A stretch of 64,000 nt of DNA from Streptomyces erythrochromogenes (GCF_036170895.1 NZ_CP108036.1:1116001-1180000); one strand, 5' to 3'; positions 18,451-31,201 are shown, counted from the stretch's first letter. Numbers and translations are program-made. The notes: generated by a model from the letters alone, not told the origin.

Positions 18451-19545
18451 GTGCGGAAGCTTTCAGCGGGCCTTGTCGCCGTGGGTCTCACGCTGTCGCT
18501 GGCAGCCTGCGGCCAGAGCGCCAACGGAGCGGGCGACGGCGGGGCCGGCGGAGACGCCAAAGGGGGCCTCATCGGCATCGCGATGCCGACCAAGTCGTCG
18601 GAGCGCTGGATCAACGACGGCAACAACATGGTCAAGGAGTTCCAGGCCAAGGGTTACAAGACCGACCTCCAGTACGGCGACAACGTCGTGGAGAACCAGG
18701 TCTCCCAGGTGGAGAACATGATCACCAAGGGGGCCAAGCTGCTGGTGATCGCCGCCATCGACGGTTCCTCGCTCACCAACGTGCTGCAGAAGGCCGCCGA
18801 CGCCCACATCCCCGTCGTCTCCTACGACCGACTGATCCGTGGCACGAAGAACGTCGACTACTACGCGACCTTCGACAACTACAAGGTCGGTGTCCTCCAG
18901 GGCAGTTACATCGTCGACAAGCTCGGCCTCAAGGACGGCAAGGGCCCGTTCAACATCGAGCTGTTCGCCGGCTCACCGGACGACAACAACGCCACGTTCT
19001 TCTTCAACGGTGCGATGAGCGTCCTCAAGCCGTACGTCGACGACAAGAAGCTGATCGTGCAGAGCGGCCAGACCTCCTTCAACCAGATCGCCACACTGCG
19101 CTGGGACGGCGGTCTCGCCCAGTCCCGGATGGACAACCTGCTGAGCAAGTCGTACACCGCCGCCCGCGTCGACGCCGTGCTCTCGCCGTACGACGGCATC
19201 TCGATCGGCATCATCTCGTCACTCAAGGGCGTCGGCTACGGCACCGGCCAGTCACTGCCCGTCGTCACGGGCCAGGACGCCGAACTGGCCTCGGTGAAGT
19301 CGATCATCGCTGGCGAGCAGACCCAGACCGTCTACAAGGACACCCGCCAACTGGCCAAGACCGCGGTCCAGATGGGCGACGCGCTCCTGACCGGCGGCAA
19401 GCCCGAGGTCAACGACACCGGCCAGTACGACAACGGCGTCAAGACCGTACCGGCGCAGCTGCTCCAGCCGGTCAGCGTCGACAAGGAGAACTACCAGAAG
19501 GTCCTGGTGGACAGCGGCCAGTACACCGCGGACCAGCTCAAGTAG
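18451..19545 (+). CDS. chvE: Sugar ABC transporter substrate-binding lipoprotein (ChvE family)
   Basis: 364 residues from GTG 18451, with GGAGG 5 nt upstream. The signal peptide ends in a lipobox, LSLAACG (Cys about residue 20), so the protein is lipid-anchored outside the membrane. The mature part is a type I periplasmic-binding fold of the ChvE/XylF kind: [49 protein letters not shown] and [15 protein letters not shown]. This branch binds several aldoses including arabinose, xylose and glucose. It delivers sugar to the ATPase and permease immediately downstream. Confidence 0.93.
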   Translation: MRKLSAGLVAVGLTLSLAACGQSANGAGDGGAGGDAKGGLIGIAMPTKSSERWINDGNNMVKEFQAKGYKTDLQYGDNVVENQVSQVENMITKGAKLLVIAAIDGSSLTNVLQKAADAHIPVVSYDRLIRGTKNVDYYATFDNYKVGVLQGSYIVDKLGLKDGKGPFNIELFAGSPDDNNATFFFNGAMSVLKPYVDDKKLIVQSGQTSFNQIATLRWDGGLAQSRMDNLLSKSYTAARVDAVLSPYDGISIGIISSLKGVGYGTGQSLPVVTGQDAELASVKSIIAGEQTQTVYKDTRQLAKTAVQMGDALLTGGKPEVNDTGQYDNGVKTVPAQLLQPVSVDKENYQKVLVDSGQYTADQLK

Positions 19546-19647
19546 CCCCCGGGGCCCGACCGACGGGTCCGACGATGCCGAACCGGCGGTGCGACGCACG
19601 GGAGACCGCCCGGCACCGCACCGCCCCGACGATACGGATGCACCACC

Positions 19648-21195
19648 ATGGCCCGACCCGTTCTCGAGATGCGGTCGATCAGCAAGACGTTTCCCGGTGT
19701 CAAGGCTCTCTCCGAGGTCAACCTGACCGTCGCCGCAGGTGAGGTCCACGCCGTCTGCGGTGAGAACGGCGCCGGCAAGTCCACACTGATGAAGGTACTC
19801 AGCGGGGTCCACCCTCATGGCGGCTACCAGGGCGAGATCTACTTCGAGGGCGATCCCTGCCGGTTCCGGGACATCCGGGCCAGCGAGCAGCGCGGCATCG
19901 TGATCATCCACCAGGAACTCACGCTGGTGCCCTACCTGTCCATCGCCGAGAACATCTTCCTCGGCAACGAGCACGCCACCCGCGGCGTCATCAGCTGGCA
20001 CCGGACGCTGACTCACGCCGCCGCACTGATCCGGCAGGTCGGACTCGACGAGAGCCCGCACACCAGGATCGCCGATCTCGGCGTGGGCAAACAGCAGTTG
20101 GTCGAGATCGCCAAGGCGCTCGCCAAGAAGGTCAAGCTGCTCATCCTGGACGAGCCGACGGCCGCCCTGAACGACGAGGACAGCCGCAAGCTGCTCGACC
20201 TGATCCTCGAACTCAAGGCTCAGGGCATTTCCTGCATCCTCATCTCGCACAAGCTGAACGAGATCGCCCGGGTCGCCGACGCCGTCACCATCCTGCGCGA
20301 CGGGCGGACCATCGAGACCATCGCGATCGGGGTCGAGGGCATCTCCGAGGAGCGGATCATCCGCGGCATGGTCGGCCGTGACCTGGAACACCGCTACCCC
20401 GAGCGCGCCCCGGAGATCGGCGAGGTCGCCTTCGAAATCGAGGACTGGAGCGTCCGGCACCCGATCGACCACCGACGGAAGGTGGTCGACGGCGCCTCGC
20501 TGCACGTGCGTCGAGGCGAGATCGTCGGCATAGCCGGCCTCATGGGCGCCGGCCGCACCGAGTTGGCCATGAGCGTCTTCGGCCGCTCGTACGGACGGTG
20601 GACCGGGGGCCGGGTGCGGCTGCACGGCCGGGAGATCCGTACCCGGACGGTGCCGGAGGCGATCGGGCACGGCATCGCGTACGTGACCGAGGACCGCAAG
20701 CAGCTCGGCCTCAACCTCAACGACGACATCAGCCGGAACATCTCGCTGAGCTCCCTCGGCAAGGTCGCGCGGCGAGGCTGGGTCAACCGGCACGAGGAGG
20801 CCCGGATCGCCGAATCGTTCCGGCGGACCATGAACATCAAGGCCCCCTCGGTGTTCGCGGAGACCGGCAAGCTCAGCGGCGGCAACCAGCAGAAGGTCGT
20901 CCTCAGCAAGTGGATCTTCGCCGAGCCGGAGGTGCTGATCCTCGACGAACCCACCCGGGGCATCGACATCGGCGCCAAGGCGGAGATCTACACCGTCATC
21001 GCCGAACTCGCCGCCCAGGGCAAGACGGTACTCGTCATCTCCTCCGAACTCCCCGAACTCCTGGGCCTGTGCGACCGGATCTACACCATGGCCGAAGGCC
21101 GGATCACCGGTGAGGTGACCCGCGCGGACGCCACCCAGGAATCCCTCATGCGCCTCATGACCATGAGCGCGGCATACCCCGACAAGCAGGTGTGA
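19648..21195 (+). CDS. gguA: Multiple-sugar ABC transporter, double ATPase subunit
   Basis: 515 residues with two ABC cassettes, the standard arrangement for this sugar family. Cassette one has Walker [10 protein letters not shown], the degenerate signature [15 protein letters not shown] and Walker B LLILDEP. Cassette two lacks a classical Walker A (GLMGAGRTE), as usual, and has signature LSGGNQQKV and Walker [13 protein letters not shown]. It starts at ATG 19648 and ends 3 bp before the permease start. It energises pentose uptake with the neighbouring binding protein and permease. Confidence 0.95.
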   Translation: MARPVLEMRSISKTFPGVKALSEVNLTVAAGEVHAVCGENGAGKSTLMKVLSGVHPHGGYQGEIYFEGDPCRFRDIRASEQRGIVIIHQELTLVPYLSIAENIFLGNEHATRGVISWHRTLTHAAALIRQVGLDESPHTRIADLGVGKQQLVEIAKALAKKVKLLILDEPTAALNDEDSRKLLDLILELKAQGISCILISHKLNEIARVADAVTILRDGRTIETIAIGVEGISEERIIRGMVGRDLEHRYPERAPEIGEVAFEIEDWSVRHPIDHRRKVVDGASLHVRRGEIVGIAGLMGAGRTELAMSVFGRSYGRWTGGRVRLHGREIRTRTVPEAIGHGIAYVTEDRKQLGLNLNDDISRNISLSSLGKVARRGWVNRHEEARIAESFRRTMNIKAPSVFAETGKLSGGNQQKVVLSKWIFAEPEVLILDEPTRGIDIGAKAEIYTVIAELAAQGKTVLVISSELPELLGLCDRIYTMAEGRITGEVTRADATQESLMRLMTMSAAYPDKQV

Positions 21196-21198
21196 GGC

Positions 21199-22434
21199 AT
21201 GGCCCGGACCCAGACCACCCCAGACACCACGCTCGGCACACCGGAGACCGGCCAACGTCCGTCGGCCGGTGCCGTACTGGCCCGCGCGCTGCGCGGCAAC
21301 CTGCGCCAGTACGGGATGCTGGTCGCGCTGGCGCTGATCGTGCTGCTGTTCCAGTTCTGGACAGACGGCATACTGCTCCAGCCGCTCAACATCACCAACC
21401 TGATCCAGCAGAACGGCTACATCCTCATCCTGGCGATCGGGATGATGATCGTCATCATCTCCGGGCACATCGACCTGTCGGTCGGGTCGCTCGCCGCCTT
21501 CGTCGGGGCCGCCGCCGCGGTGATGATGGTCCGACACGACGCGCCATGGCCCGTGGCGCTGCTGGCCGCGCTGGCGATCGGGGCTCTCGCCGGCGCCTGG
21601 CAGGGCTTCTGGATCGCCTACCTCGGGATCCCCTCGTTCATCGTCACCCTGGCCGGCATGCTGCTGTTCCGGGGTGGCACCCAGATCCTCCTGCAGGGCC
21701 AGTCGGTGGCGCCGTTCCCCAAGGGCTTCCAGAACATCAGCAGCGGCTTCCTCCCCGAAGCCGGCCCCCGCACCGACTACCACAACCTCACCCTGCTACT
21801 GGGCCTCGCAGTGCTGGCCATCGCGATCCTTCAGGAGGTGCGCGGACGGCGGCGGGCCGCCTCGTACGGACGGGAACCGCTCCCGGCCGGGCTGTTCCTG
21901 GTGAAGCTCGGCGCGATCACCGCGGCCGTGGTGGCCTTCACGCTGCTGCTGGCCAGCTACCACGGGGTGCCGATCGTTCTGCTGATCCTCGGCGTCCTGC
22001 TGGTCGGCTTCGGATACGTGATGCGCAACTCGATCCTCGGCCGGCACACCTACGCCATCGGCGGCAACGAGGCGGCGGCGAGGCTGTCCGGGGTGAAGAG
22101 CAAGCGGGTCGTCTTCCTGGCCTTCGTCAACATGGGCGTCCTCGCGGCCCTGGCCGGGCTGGTCTTCGCCGCGCGACTCAACGCCGGTACCCCGCAGGCC
22201 GGCATCAACTTCGAGTTGGAAGCGATCGCCGCCGCCTTCATCGGCGGCGCCTCCGCCAGCGGCGGTGTGGGCACCGTCCTCGGTGCGATCATCGGCGGTC
22301 TGGTGCTGGGCGTGCTGAACAACGGCATGTCGCTGGTCGGTGTGGGTACCGACTACCAGCAGGTGATCAAGGGCCTGGTACTGCTCGCGGCCGTCGGCTT
22401 CGACGTCTACAACAAGCGCAAGGTTGGAGCCTGA
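21199..22434 (+). CDS. gguB: Multiple-sugar ABC transporter permease
   Basis: 411 residues, with an N-terminal cytoplasmic tail and about ten membrane segments in the pattern of the BPD-2 (RbsC/XylH/GguB) family. The coupling region GGNEAAARLSGVKSKRVV faces the ATPase. SGHIDLSVGS and IGGASASGGVGTVLGAIIGG are conserved segments. It is the last gene of the chvE-gguA-gguB operon and forms the channel for the imported pentose. Confidence 0.95.
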   Translation: MARTQTTPDTTLGTPETGQRPSAGAVLARALRGNLRQYGMLVALALIVLLFQFWTDGILLQPLNITNLIQQNGYILILAIGMMIVIISGHIDLSVGSLAAFVGAAAAVMMVRHDAPWPVALLAALAIGALAGAWQGFWIAYLGIPSFIVTLAGMLLFRGGTQILLQGQSVAPFPKGFQNISSGFLPEAGPRTDYHNLTLLLGLAVLAIAILQEVRGRRRAASYGREPLPAGLFLVKLGAITAAVVAFTLLLASYHGVPIVLLILGVLLVGFGYVMRNSILGRHTYAIGGNEAAARLSGVKSKRVVFLAFVNMGVLAALAGLVFAARLNAGTPQAGINFELEAIAAAFIGGASASGGVGTVLGAIIGGLVLGVLNNGMSLVGVGTDYQQVIKGLVLLAAVGFDVYNKRKVGA

Positions 22435-22559
22435 CCCCACCCCTCCTCCTCGTCGCTGTCGCCCGCGGTGGGCGAGGTGCGACCCCTGCCGTCGTACAGC
22501 GACCAGCCCACGACAGGGGGGCCCAGCGCCGAGGTGGCCAAGTACAGGGGACCAGCGCC

Positions 22560-22985
22560 TGCTGCCGCAGCACCGGCGCGGCACCCGCCACAGCAGGTTG
22601 CGGTTGTACCGCTCCAGCCGACCGGTCGCCGACTCGTACCACGGGAAACATCGAGTCCAGCGCTGCGGCCACCTGCGGGTCGTCGAGATTTTGAACATGT
22701 AGCGCATCGCGTCGCTGTCGTTGCGCCGGCCCCATGCCAGAGGCCGTGGTGCAGAAACACCACCGCCCCGGCCGGGCAGACCAGCCGGTCCTGGCCGTGC
22801 AGGTTCTGGTAGCGGCTGGTGTCGGACTCGTTGATCCGCCGGAGGTGGCGGGCCCGGCACGGTGAGCGTTCCGCCCATCTCCAGCGTCACCGCCTGCGGA
22901 AAGTACATCAACTGCACGTCGAAGGCGTCCGGCCGGACGTCGATGACAGCGTCCCCGCGCAGCGGCTGCGCGTCGCGTGAGCCGC
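22560..22985 (-). pseudogene. Phytanoyl-CoA dioxygenase family (PhyH) remnant
   Basis: Minus-strand pieces in switching frames spell a PhyH-type Fe(II)/2-oxoglutarate oxygenase: DAFDVQLMYFPQAVTLEMGG and GTLTVPG, then RINESDTSRYQNLHG, CPAGAVVFLHHGLWH, NDSDAMRYMFKI and WYESATGRLERYNRNLLWR. At least two frame changes (near 22860 and 22730) and absent N-terminal sequence make it non-functional. The surviving His of LHHGLWH would be a metal ligand. Co-orientation with the GH74 gene gives no functional clue. Confidence 0.7.
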
Positions 22986-23021
22986 GTTCCCCCTCCACTG
23001 GCTGTCGAGATGCTCGACGGC

Positions 23022-23144
23022 CTAGCGCAGGCTCTGGGCCCGGACTCGTTCCCATCGGGCTGCTTCCTGGCGTCGCCGCATCCAGAGGCCGCCGGCGGCG
23101 GCCAGCAGCAGGAGGACCACGACCCACGGGTGGCGGCCAGTCAC
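23022..23144 (-). CDS. Small membrane protein
   Basis: A 40-residue frame from GTG 23144, which overlaps the stop of the upstream fragment (GTGA). It has one hydrophobic helix (PWVVVLLLLAAAGGLWM) followed by an Arg/Glu-rich tail ending at TAG 23022. This resembles small actinobacterial membrane proteins with a single helix and basic tail. Its upstream partner has been cut by a MITE, so expression is doubtful. Confidence 0.4.
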   Translation of the reverse strand: MTGRHPWVVVLLLLAAAGGLWMRRRQEAARWERVRAQSLR

Positions 23145-23256
23145 GCCAGGATCGCCACGACCAGGCTGGCGACCTCCAGGGCCGCCAGCCCGAGCGGTCC
23201 CGGCGCTTCCGAGCCCGTGGCCTTGCGGCGCCGCGAGGCGCCCTGGATTGCGGTGA
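23141..23256 (-). pseudogene. Gene 3' end truncated by a MITE
   Basis: About 38 residues (VTAIQGASRRRKATGSEAPG, then LGLAALEVASLVVAILA) run up to a TGA that overlaps the next small gene. On the upstream side the frame enters the MITE at 23257, so the 5' part has been lost or displaced. The basic stretch followed by a hydrophobic end suggests a membrane-associated protein; the family is unknown. Confidence 0.4.
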
Positions 23257-23425
23257 CTAGGCCGTGTCTTTCGGATCTTGCCGGGCCCGCGCTGCCCGGC
23301 ACCGCACCTCGCCGCGTTGTCGGGGCTCCCGAGTACGCCCAGTACAAGCGGAGCCCCTCCGCCTTGCGATGCACGGCACCGGACAACGCGGGCTCGGCCG
23401 ACACGATCCGAAAGACACGCCCTAG
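23257..23425. mobile_element. MITE, copy 1 (169 bp)
   Basis: The 21-bp ends are inverted copies with one mismatch: CTAGGCCGTGTCTTTCGG... and its complement ...CCGAAAGACACGCCCTAG. Both begin and end in CTAG, the likely target. The interior contains GCACCTCGCCGCGTTGTCG and CTCCGCCTTGCGATGCACGG, also present in copy 2 at 53891-54055. There is no open frame for a transposase. Elements of this kind are mobilised in trans by IS5-like transposases in Streptomyces. This copy interrupts the gene ending at 23141. Confidence 0.85.
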
Positions 23426-23535
23426 TCGTCTTGGTTCTGCTGCTCCACGCCTTGACGATGCGGGTTCGCCTCGTCGCGCATCGTCCGGACAGCCCCAGGA
23501 GCTCGTGCAGGACGAGGCGAGGTCCCTCAGCCATG

Positions 23536-23571
23536 GCGGTGCCGCAGGCCGTTGTGTGCCTGCGGCACCGC
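23536..23571. terminator. Terminator of the GH74 gene
   Basis: A perfect 14-bp stem, GCGGTGCCGCAGGC and GCCTGCGGCACCGC, with an 8-base loop lies 14 bp beyond the GH74 stop codon. Confidence 0.75.
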
Positions 23572-23584
23572 TCGGGCGTTGGGG

Positions 23585-26203
23585 TCAGGACGGGTCGCCG
23601 TACTGGAGGCCGCGTCCGTTGGTGCCGACATAGACGCGCCCGAAGGTGTCGGGATCGCCGGTGATGACGCCGACACCGCCGATGCTGCCCCACTGGTGGG
23701 CGGCGTCGTTGACGCGGAGCCAGGTGGCGCCCTTGTCGGTGGAGCGGAAGACTCCGGTGACGTCCTTGACGGTACCGATCAGGTACAGGGCCTGGTAGTC
23801 GGCGCCCGGCGCCGCCTTGCCGAAGCCGAGGGCAGAGGCGGACTTCACCGTGGTGAGTGCGGTGAAGGTCCGGCCACCATCGGTGGAGCGCAGCAGCCCC
23901 TTGTCGCCGCCGGAGATCCACAGGTCCCCGGCGATGCCGGGGACGGCCGCGAGCCGGCCGGTGGGCAGGTTGGTGGCGCGGGCGGTGAAGGTCGCGCCGC
24001 CGTCGGTACTGGCGTAGAGCGTGCCGCCGGCCAGTGAGTAGAAGGTCTTGGCCGAGGAGCGGTCGGCGACGACCACGGCGCCGGTGCCCAGGCCGCTGAC
24101 CTTCGACCAGCTCGCCCCCTTGTCGGTCGAGCGGTACGGGGCCTGACCGGCCTGGGTCCAGACGATGGTGGAGCCGTCCGCCGCGAGCGCGACATGTCCG
24201 GTGTCGGCGCTGTCCACCGGCTCTGTCGTGAAGCCGGTCCAGCTGGTGCCGCCGTCGGTGGAGTAGGCGCCGTCCTTGTCGCCGCCAAGGCCGACGCGGA
24301 CCATCAGCGCGGGGTTGGACTGGGCGAAATCGATGTCGGTGCTGTTGGTCATCATCGGGTTCTTCAGTCGCCCGGCGGGCACCTTGGTCAGGGAGTCGTG
24401 GCGGAAACCGCCTTGGTCGCCCATGGCGGTGACGACTTGGGCGCCGCCGGGCGGGGCGACCGCGTCCAGCAGCGCGGTCTCCTCCAGCCCTCGGGCCCCC
24501 GCGCTCCAGTGGCTGGTGCCGCCGCTGTCGGAGGCGTTGGCGTCCTTGCTGCGCCAGATGCCGTTGCCGGTGCCGTACAGCACGTGCCCGGAGTTGAAGG
24601 GATCGATGGCCAGGGCGGTCATCCAGTGCCCGGTGCCGGTACCGACGTAAGGCGCGCCGGAGGCGTCCCGCACCGATTTCTCCGCCAGTGCCTTCCAGGT
24701 CGTACCGCCGTCGGTGGTCCGGTAGATCTCGTCCTCGGGCCACCAGCGGTCGAGGGTGGTGACCATCACCGTGGACGGCTTCTGCGGGTCGACGGCCAGA
24801 CCGGAGAACCCGTAGCTGCCCTGGGACGGGGAGACGTTCTTCCACGCCCCGCCGGCCGGCATGTACTTCCACACCGAACCCGCCGTCACGCCGTTGGGCC
24901 CGAGGGCGTTGGTGTACGTCAGGTACAGCGAGCCGTCACCGGAGAGCACACCGTGCTGCGGCATCTGGCCGGTGGGCTGCCCGGAGACGGCCTGCCAGGT
25001 GCTGCCGCCGTCGGTGGAGCGGTACAGGGAGGTGGACTTGTCGGCGACGCCGACATAGACCGTCTTGCTGCCGGCCGGGCCGTACGTCACGAAGGAGATG
25101 CCCGCGCCGCTGCTCGCCCCGTCCTTGACGGGGAACGAGGAGACCTGACTCCATGTCGCGCCGTGGTCGGTGCTGCGCCACAGGCCGTTCTTGCGGGTGC
25201 CCAGCAGGAGGGTGCCGTTGTCCACAGGGTTGATCGCCAGCCGCTCGCCCGCCCCGCGGCCGTCCTCGTTGCCGCCCAGCTTGAACGGCAGCTCGGTGCG
25301 CTTGAAGGTGCGGCCCCGGTCCGTGGAGCGCAGGATCGCGCCGTTGCCGGCCCACTCGTTGGTGTAGGTGCCGGTCGCGAGGTAGAGCCGGTCGGGGTCG
25401 ACGGGGTCGGTGGCCAGCGCATCGATGCCCAGAAGGTTCCAGTCCTTCTCGCCGAGCCAGTCGGTCAGCGGGATCCACTGCTCGGCCGCGGTGTCCCAGC
25501 GGTAGGCGCCGCCCATGTCGGTACGCGCGTACAGCAGACCCTTCTCGCGCGGGTTGAACACCAGCCCGGTGACGTAACCGCCTCCCACCACCTGGGCGTT
25601 GTTCCACACATACGGTCCGGCTGCCTGGGTCTCGGCCGTTTTCACCAGCTTCCACTGCTGGTTGGTGCTGCCCTTGCCGGGATACTGGATGACTGCCGCG
25701 CCCTCGGCCGTGGAGCCTCCGGAGACGTCCAGGACCTGGCCGCTCCTGCGGGAGGTGAAGGTGACGGCGTCGGAACCACCCACATCGTCGATCCGCCACT
25801 CCTGGGAGGTGGAGGAGCTGGCGGTCTGCTGCTCGGCGGCGGCCGCCTGGACGGTCGAATCGCCCGCTATGCCCAGCACTTTGCCGCTGTTGCGGTTCAC
25901 CAGCTCGTAGTAGCCGCCCCCGGTGGGTCTCAGCTTCCACTGCTGGTTGGCGGTGTTCTGGTCGGTCCACTGCTGGATGCGGGTGCCGTCGGCGGTCGAG
26001 AAGGCGTTGACGTCAAGCGCCTTGCCGCTGCGTACGGAAACCAGCCGGTAGTACGCATCGCCGTCGACCGTCGCGGCTTGGGAGTCCTCCTGCACGAACA
26101 GGAGATACGGCACGACGATGGCGGGCACACCGAGCAGCAGACCGGTCGCGGTCCAGCGACGGCGGTGACGCCCGCGGCGCCCGCCGGTCGTGGGGATCTT
26201 CAT
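23585..26203 (-). CDS. GH74 xyloglucanase with N-terminal ricin-type (CBM13-like) domain
   Basis: 872 residues from ATG 26203, with AAGGAG 8 nt upstream. A basic N-terminus and one hydrophobic helix (residues ~20-38) form a signal peptide or anchor. Residues ~47-190 are a ricin-type beta-trefoil with repeated NQQWKL motifs (three lobes). From ~205 come the two seven-bladed propellers of GH74 with repeated RSTDGG/TW elements. Catalytic acids are present: Asp229 in YARTDMGGAYRW and Asp596 in MGDQGGF. GH74 enzymes cut the beta-1,4-glucan backbone of xyloglucan outside the cell. A carbohydrate module at the N-terminus is less common than a C-terminal CBM. The gene diverges from the CBM42 sigma factor. 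Confidence 0.93.
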   Translation of the reverse strand: MKIPTTGGRRGRHRRRWTATGLLLGVPAIVVPYLLFVQEDSQAATVDGDAYYRLVSVRSGKALDVNAFSTADGTRIQQWTDQNTANQQWKLRPTGGGYYELVNRNSGKVLGIAGDSTVQAAAAEQQTASSSTSQEWRIDDVGGSDAVTFTSRRSGQVLDVSGGSTAEGAAVIQYPGKGSTNQQWKLVKTAETQAAGPYVWNNAQVVGGGYVTGLVFNPREKGLLYARTDMGGAYRWDTAAEQWIPLTDWLGEKDWNLLGIDALATDPVDPDRLYLATGTYTNEWAGNGAILRSTDRGRTFKRTELPFKLGGNEDGRGAGERLAINPVDNGTLLLGTRKNGLWRSTDHGATWSQVSSFPVKDGASSGAGISFVTYGPAGSKTVYVGVADKSTSLYRSTDGGSTWQAVSGQPTGQMPQHGVLSGDGSLYLTYTNALGPNGVTAGSVWKYMPAGGAWKNVSPSQGSYGFSGLAVDPQKPSTVMVTTLDRWWPEDEIYRTTDGGTTWKALAEKSVRDASGAPYVGTGTGHWMTALAIDPFNSGHVLYGTGNGIWRSKDANASDSGGTSHWSAGARGLEETALLDAVAPPGGAQVVTAMGDQGGFRHDSLTKVPAGRLKNPMMTNSTDIDFAQSNPALMVRVGLGGDKDGAYSTDGGTSWTGFTTEPVDSADTGHVALAADGSTIVWTQAGQAPYRSTDKGASWSKVSGLGTGAVVVADRSSAKTFYSLAGGTLYASTDGGATFTARATNLPTGRLAAVPGIAGDLWISGGDKGLLRSTDGGRTFTALTTVKSASALGFGKAAPGADYQALYLIGTVKDVTGVFRSTDKGATWLRVNDAAHQWGSIGGVGVITGDPDTFGRVYVGTNGRGLQYGDPS

Positions 26204-26685
26204 GGGGGGTGTTCTCCTTGCATGCCACCAGAGGAAAGTGGATCCAGCTACCGAAACGGCCGGATCCGACTCCTTGTGGTCACAGGCCCCGCAAAGGGTT
26301 GCCTTGAGCCGGGAACTTTTCAGGTCACCTCGTGGTGCGGTAGGCGTTGATCAGTGGCCGGGTGACACTGGTGCCCTTGGTGTCCTCCATGGCCGACTCC
26401 CACAGATCATCTGGGTGCGTTCGGGTAGCCGGCGGCCAACTCGCCGACGGCCCATTCAAGACCGACGATCTCGGAGGGAGACAGCTCCGGCCTTGGAGAT
26501 GGCGTGCCGTGCAAAGGCCGTGGCCACGTCCACAGCGCCGAAACGCGTGGGACGGGGGTCGGAACGGCCAGGGCCCTTCCAAGTCGGCGCGGGCCGGTCC
26601 AGTGATCCAGCTTTGGCCGCATACCCTTGCCGACGCTAAGGTGCGGCGCCGTACTCGGCGGATCGCTCCCCTGAGGGAGGTTGGA
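26204..26685. promoter_or_regulatory. Divergent intergenic region between GH74 and the CBM42 sigma factor
   Basis: About 480 bp carrying the outward promoters of both genes. An AACTTTTC element at 26314-26321 recurs upstream of the GH10-GH62 gene at 28434-28441, each in an otherwise GC-rich leader. A minus-strand frame ending near 26325 (AMEDTKGTSVTRPLINAYR) has protein-like character, but I cannot assign it. No complete gene is seen here. Confidence 0.4.
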
Positions 26686-28236
26686 ATGGGGCTCATGGAT
26701 GCGGACCACGCGGGGCTGGTTACCGCGGCGCAGGCCGGTGACGATCGGGCGCGCGAGGAGCTGATCGCCGCGTACCTGCCGTTGCTCTACAACATCGTCG
26801 GGCGAGCGCTGAGCGGACATGCCGACATCGACGACGTCGTCCAGGAAACCCTGCTGCGCGTGGTGCGCGACCTGCCTGCCCTGCGTGCCCCGGAGAGCTT
26901 CCGGTCCTGGCTGGTGTCGATCACGCTCCGCCAGATCAATACCCACTGGCACCGGCAACGCGCCTTCGCCGGCCGGACCACGGTCATCGACGAGGCACTC
27001 CAGATACCGGACGCCGGCGCCGAACTTGAGGACGTGACGATCCTGCGTCTGCATATGTCGGACGAGCGCCGTCTGGTTGTCGAAGCCGGCCGGTGGCTCG
27101 ACCCGGACCATCGGGTGCTGCTGTCGCTGTGGTGGCAGGAATGCGCCGGCTCGCTGAGCCGTGACGACATCGCCGCCGCGACGGGGCTCACTGTCGCCCA
27201 CGTCGGAGTACGCCTGCAACGCATGCGCGAGCAGCTGGAACTGGGCCGCACGATCGTCGCCGCGCTGGAGGCCGACCCGCGCTGTCCGCAGCTGGGGGAG
27301 ACCGTCGTCGACTGGGACGGTCACCGTGCATCGGTGTGGCGCAAGCGGATCGCGCGGCATACCCGCGGCTGCCCGGTCTGCATGGCGACGACGACAGAAC
27401 GGGTTCCGGCCGAACTACTGCTCCTCAGCCTCGCGCCGCTGGCCGTCCCGGCCGGACTCATCGCCGCGCTGGCCGCCAAGGGCCTGCTGTCGGGTACGGC
27501 CGCGAGCGCCGCCGGGCTGGCCACGACACACGTCGCCGTCAGCACGGCGACGGGGGGAGGCGGTCTGCACAGCTCGCTGATCGGCAAACTCTTCGCGGTC
27601 AGCGCTCATCCGGTGGCGAGCCTCGCCACCGGCGCGGTGCTCATCGCCGGGACCGCCACCTACGCGACGTGGCCCGAACCGGCGCACCGGGTGCCCGGCG
27701 TCATCGCCGCTCCCACGGTCGGCAATCCCACGCCGGTCCCGTCGCGCACCACCACGTCGGCCGGACCGTCCCCGGTGAGTCCGTCCGCCGTCGCAGGCAC
27801 TGTTCCGCTGGGCGCACAGTCGCTGGAGTCCGTGGACGAGCCCGCCCTGTACCTCACGTATGCCGGCGACTTCGCGACGCTCGGCCGAGTCTCCGCGTCC
27901 AGCAGCGCGCAGACACGGCAGCGGGTCACCTTCACGGTCATCGGGGGGCTGGCCGACACACGGTGCGTCACCTTCCGCGCCGCCGACGGCCGCTATCTGC
28001 GCCATCGTGACCTGCGGCTACGGCTGAGCACCAACGACGGCAGCGAACTGTTCCGTGAAGACGCCACCTTCTGTCCGCAACCCGGGGCGGTCGCCGGGTC
28101 GGTGACCCTGCACGCGCACAACTATCCCGGATCGGTCATCCGCCACCGCGACGGTGGCGTCTGGCTCGATGGCTCCGACGGCACTCGGGCCTTCGCCGGC
28201 CAGGCTTCCTTCATCATGCGCAGGGCCTGGTCTTGA
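26686..28236 (+). CDS. Membrane ECF-type sigma factor with zinc anti-sigma-like motif and C-terminal AbfB (CBM42) domain
   Basis: 516 residues from ATG 26686, with GGGAGG upstream. Residues ~20-90 form sigma region 2 (LLYNIVGRALSGHADIDDVV, QETLLRVVRDL). Residues ~139-190 form region 4 with an HTH (SRDDIAAATGLTVAHVGVRL). A linker leads to HTRGCPVC (His225, Cys229, Cys232), the HX3CX2C signature of zinc-binding anti-sigma domains. A hydrophobic stretch spans 244-268 and a stronger membrane helix 309-327. A Pro/Ser/Thr-rich linker follows. Residues ~376-516 match the AbfB arabinose-binding fold (YLRHRDLRLRL, FREDATFCPQPG, SVIRHRDGGVWL, ASFIMRRAW). The protein thus combines sigma, regulator, anchor and sugar sensor. 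It lies between GH74 and GH10-GH62. If both hydrophobic stretches span the membrane, the C-terminus would be inside; one span puts it outside, where the ligand is. Confidence 0.85.
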   Translation: MGLMDADHAGLVTAAQAGDDRAREELIAAYLPLLYNIVGRALSGHADIDDVVQETLLRVVRDLPALRAPESFRSWLVSITLRQINTHWHRQRAFAGRTTVIDEALQIPDAGAELEDVTILRLHMSDERRLVVEAGRWLDPDHRVLLSLWWQECAGSLSRDDIAAATGLTVAHVGVRLQRMREQLELGRTIVAALEADPRCPQLGETVVDWDGHRASVWRKRIARHTRGCPVCMATTTERVPAELLLLSLAPLAVPAGLIAALAAKGLLSGTAASAAGLATTHVAVSTATGGGGLHSSLIGKLFAVSAHPVASLATGAVLIAGTATYATWPEPAHRVPGVIAAPTVGNPTPVPSRTTTSAGPSPVSPSAVAGTVPLGAQSLESVDEPALYLTYAGDFATLGRVSASSSAQTRQRVTFTVIGGLADTRCVTFRAADGRYLRHRDLRLRLSTNDGSELFREDATFCPQPGAVAGSVTLHAHNYPGSVIRHRDGGVWLDGSDGTRAFAGQASFIMRRAWS

Positions 28237-31095
<2,859 letters not shown>

Positions 31096-31201
31096 CCTGC
31101 CCGATCCACTGTGATCGCGATTCGGCGCAGCCTGCCAGCGCGGAGACGAGCGGTCTACGGCACGGACAACTCCACCTGCTGACCGATACTCACCGCCTCG
31201 A

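Noticed and set aside
19252..21783. An 843-codon open frame on the minus strand under the gguA and gguB genes
   Set aside because: It is antisense to two clear transporter genes with normal codon use. Its translation is Asp/Gly/Val/Leu-rich with no domain, as expected from the opposite strand of GC-rich coding DNA.
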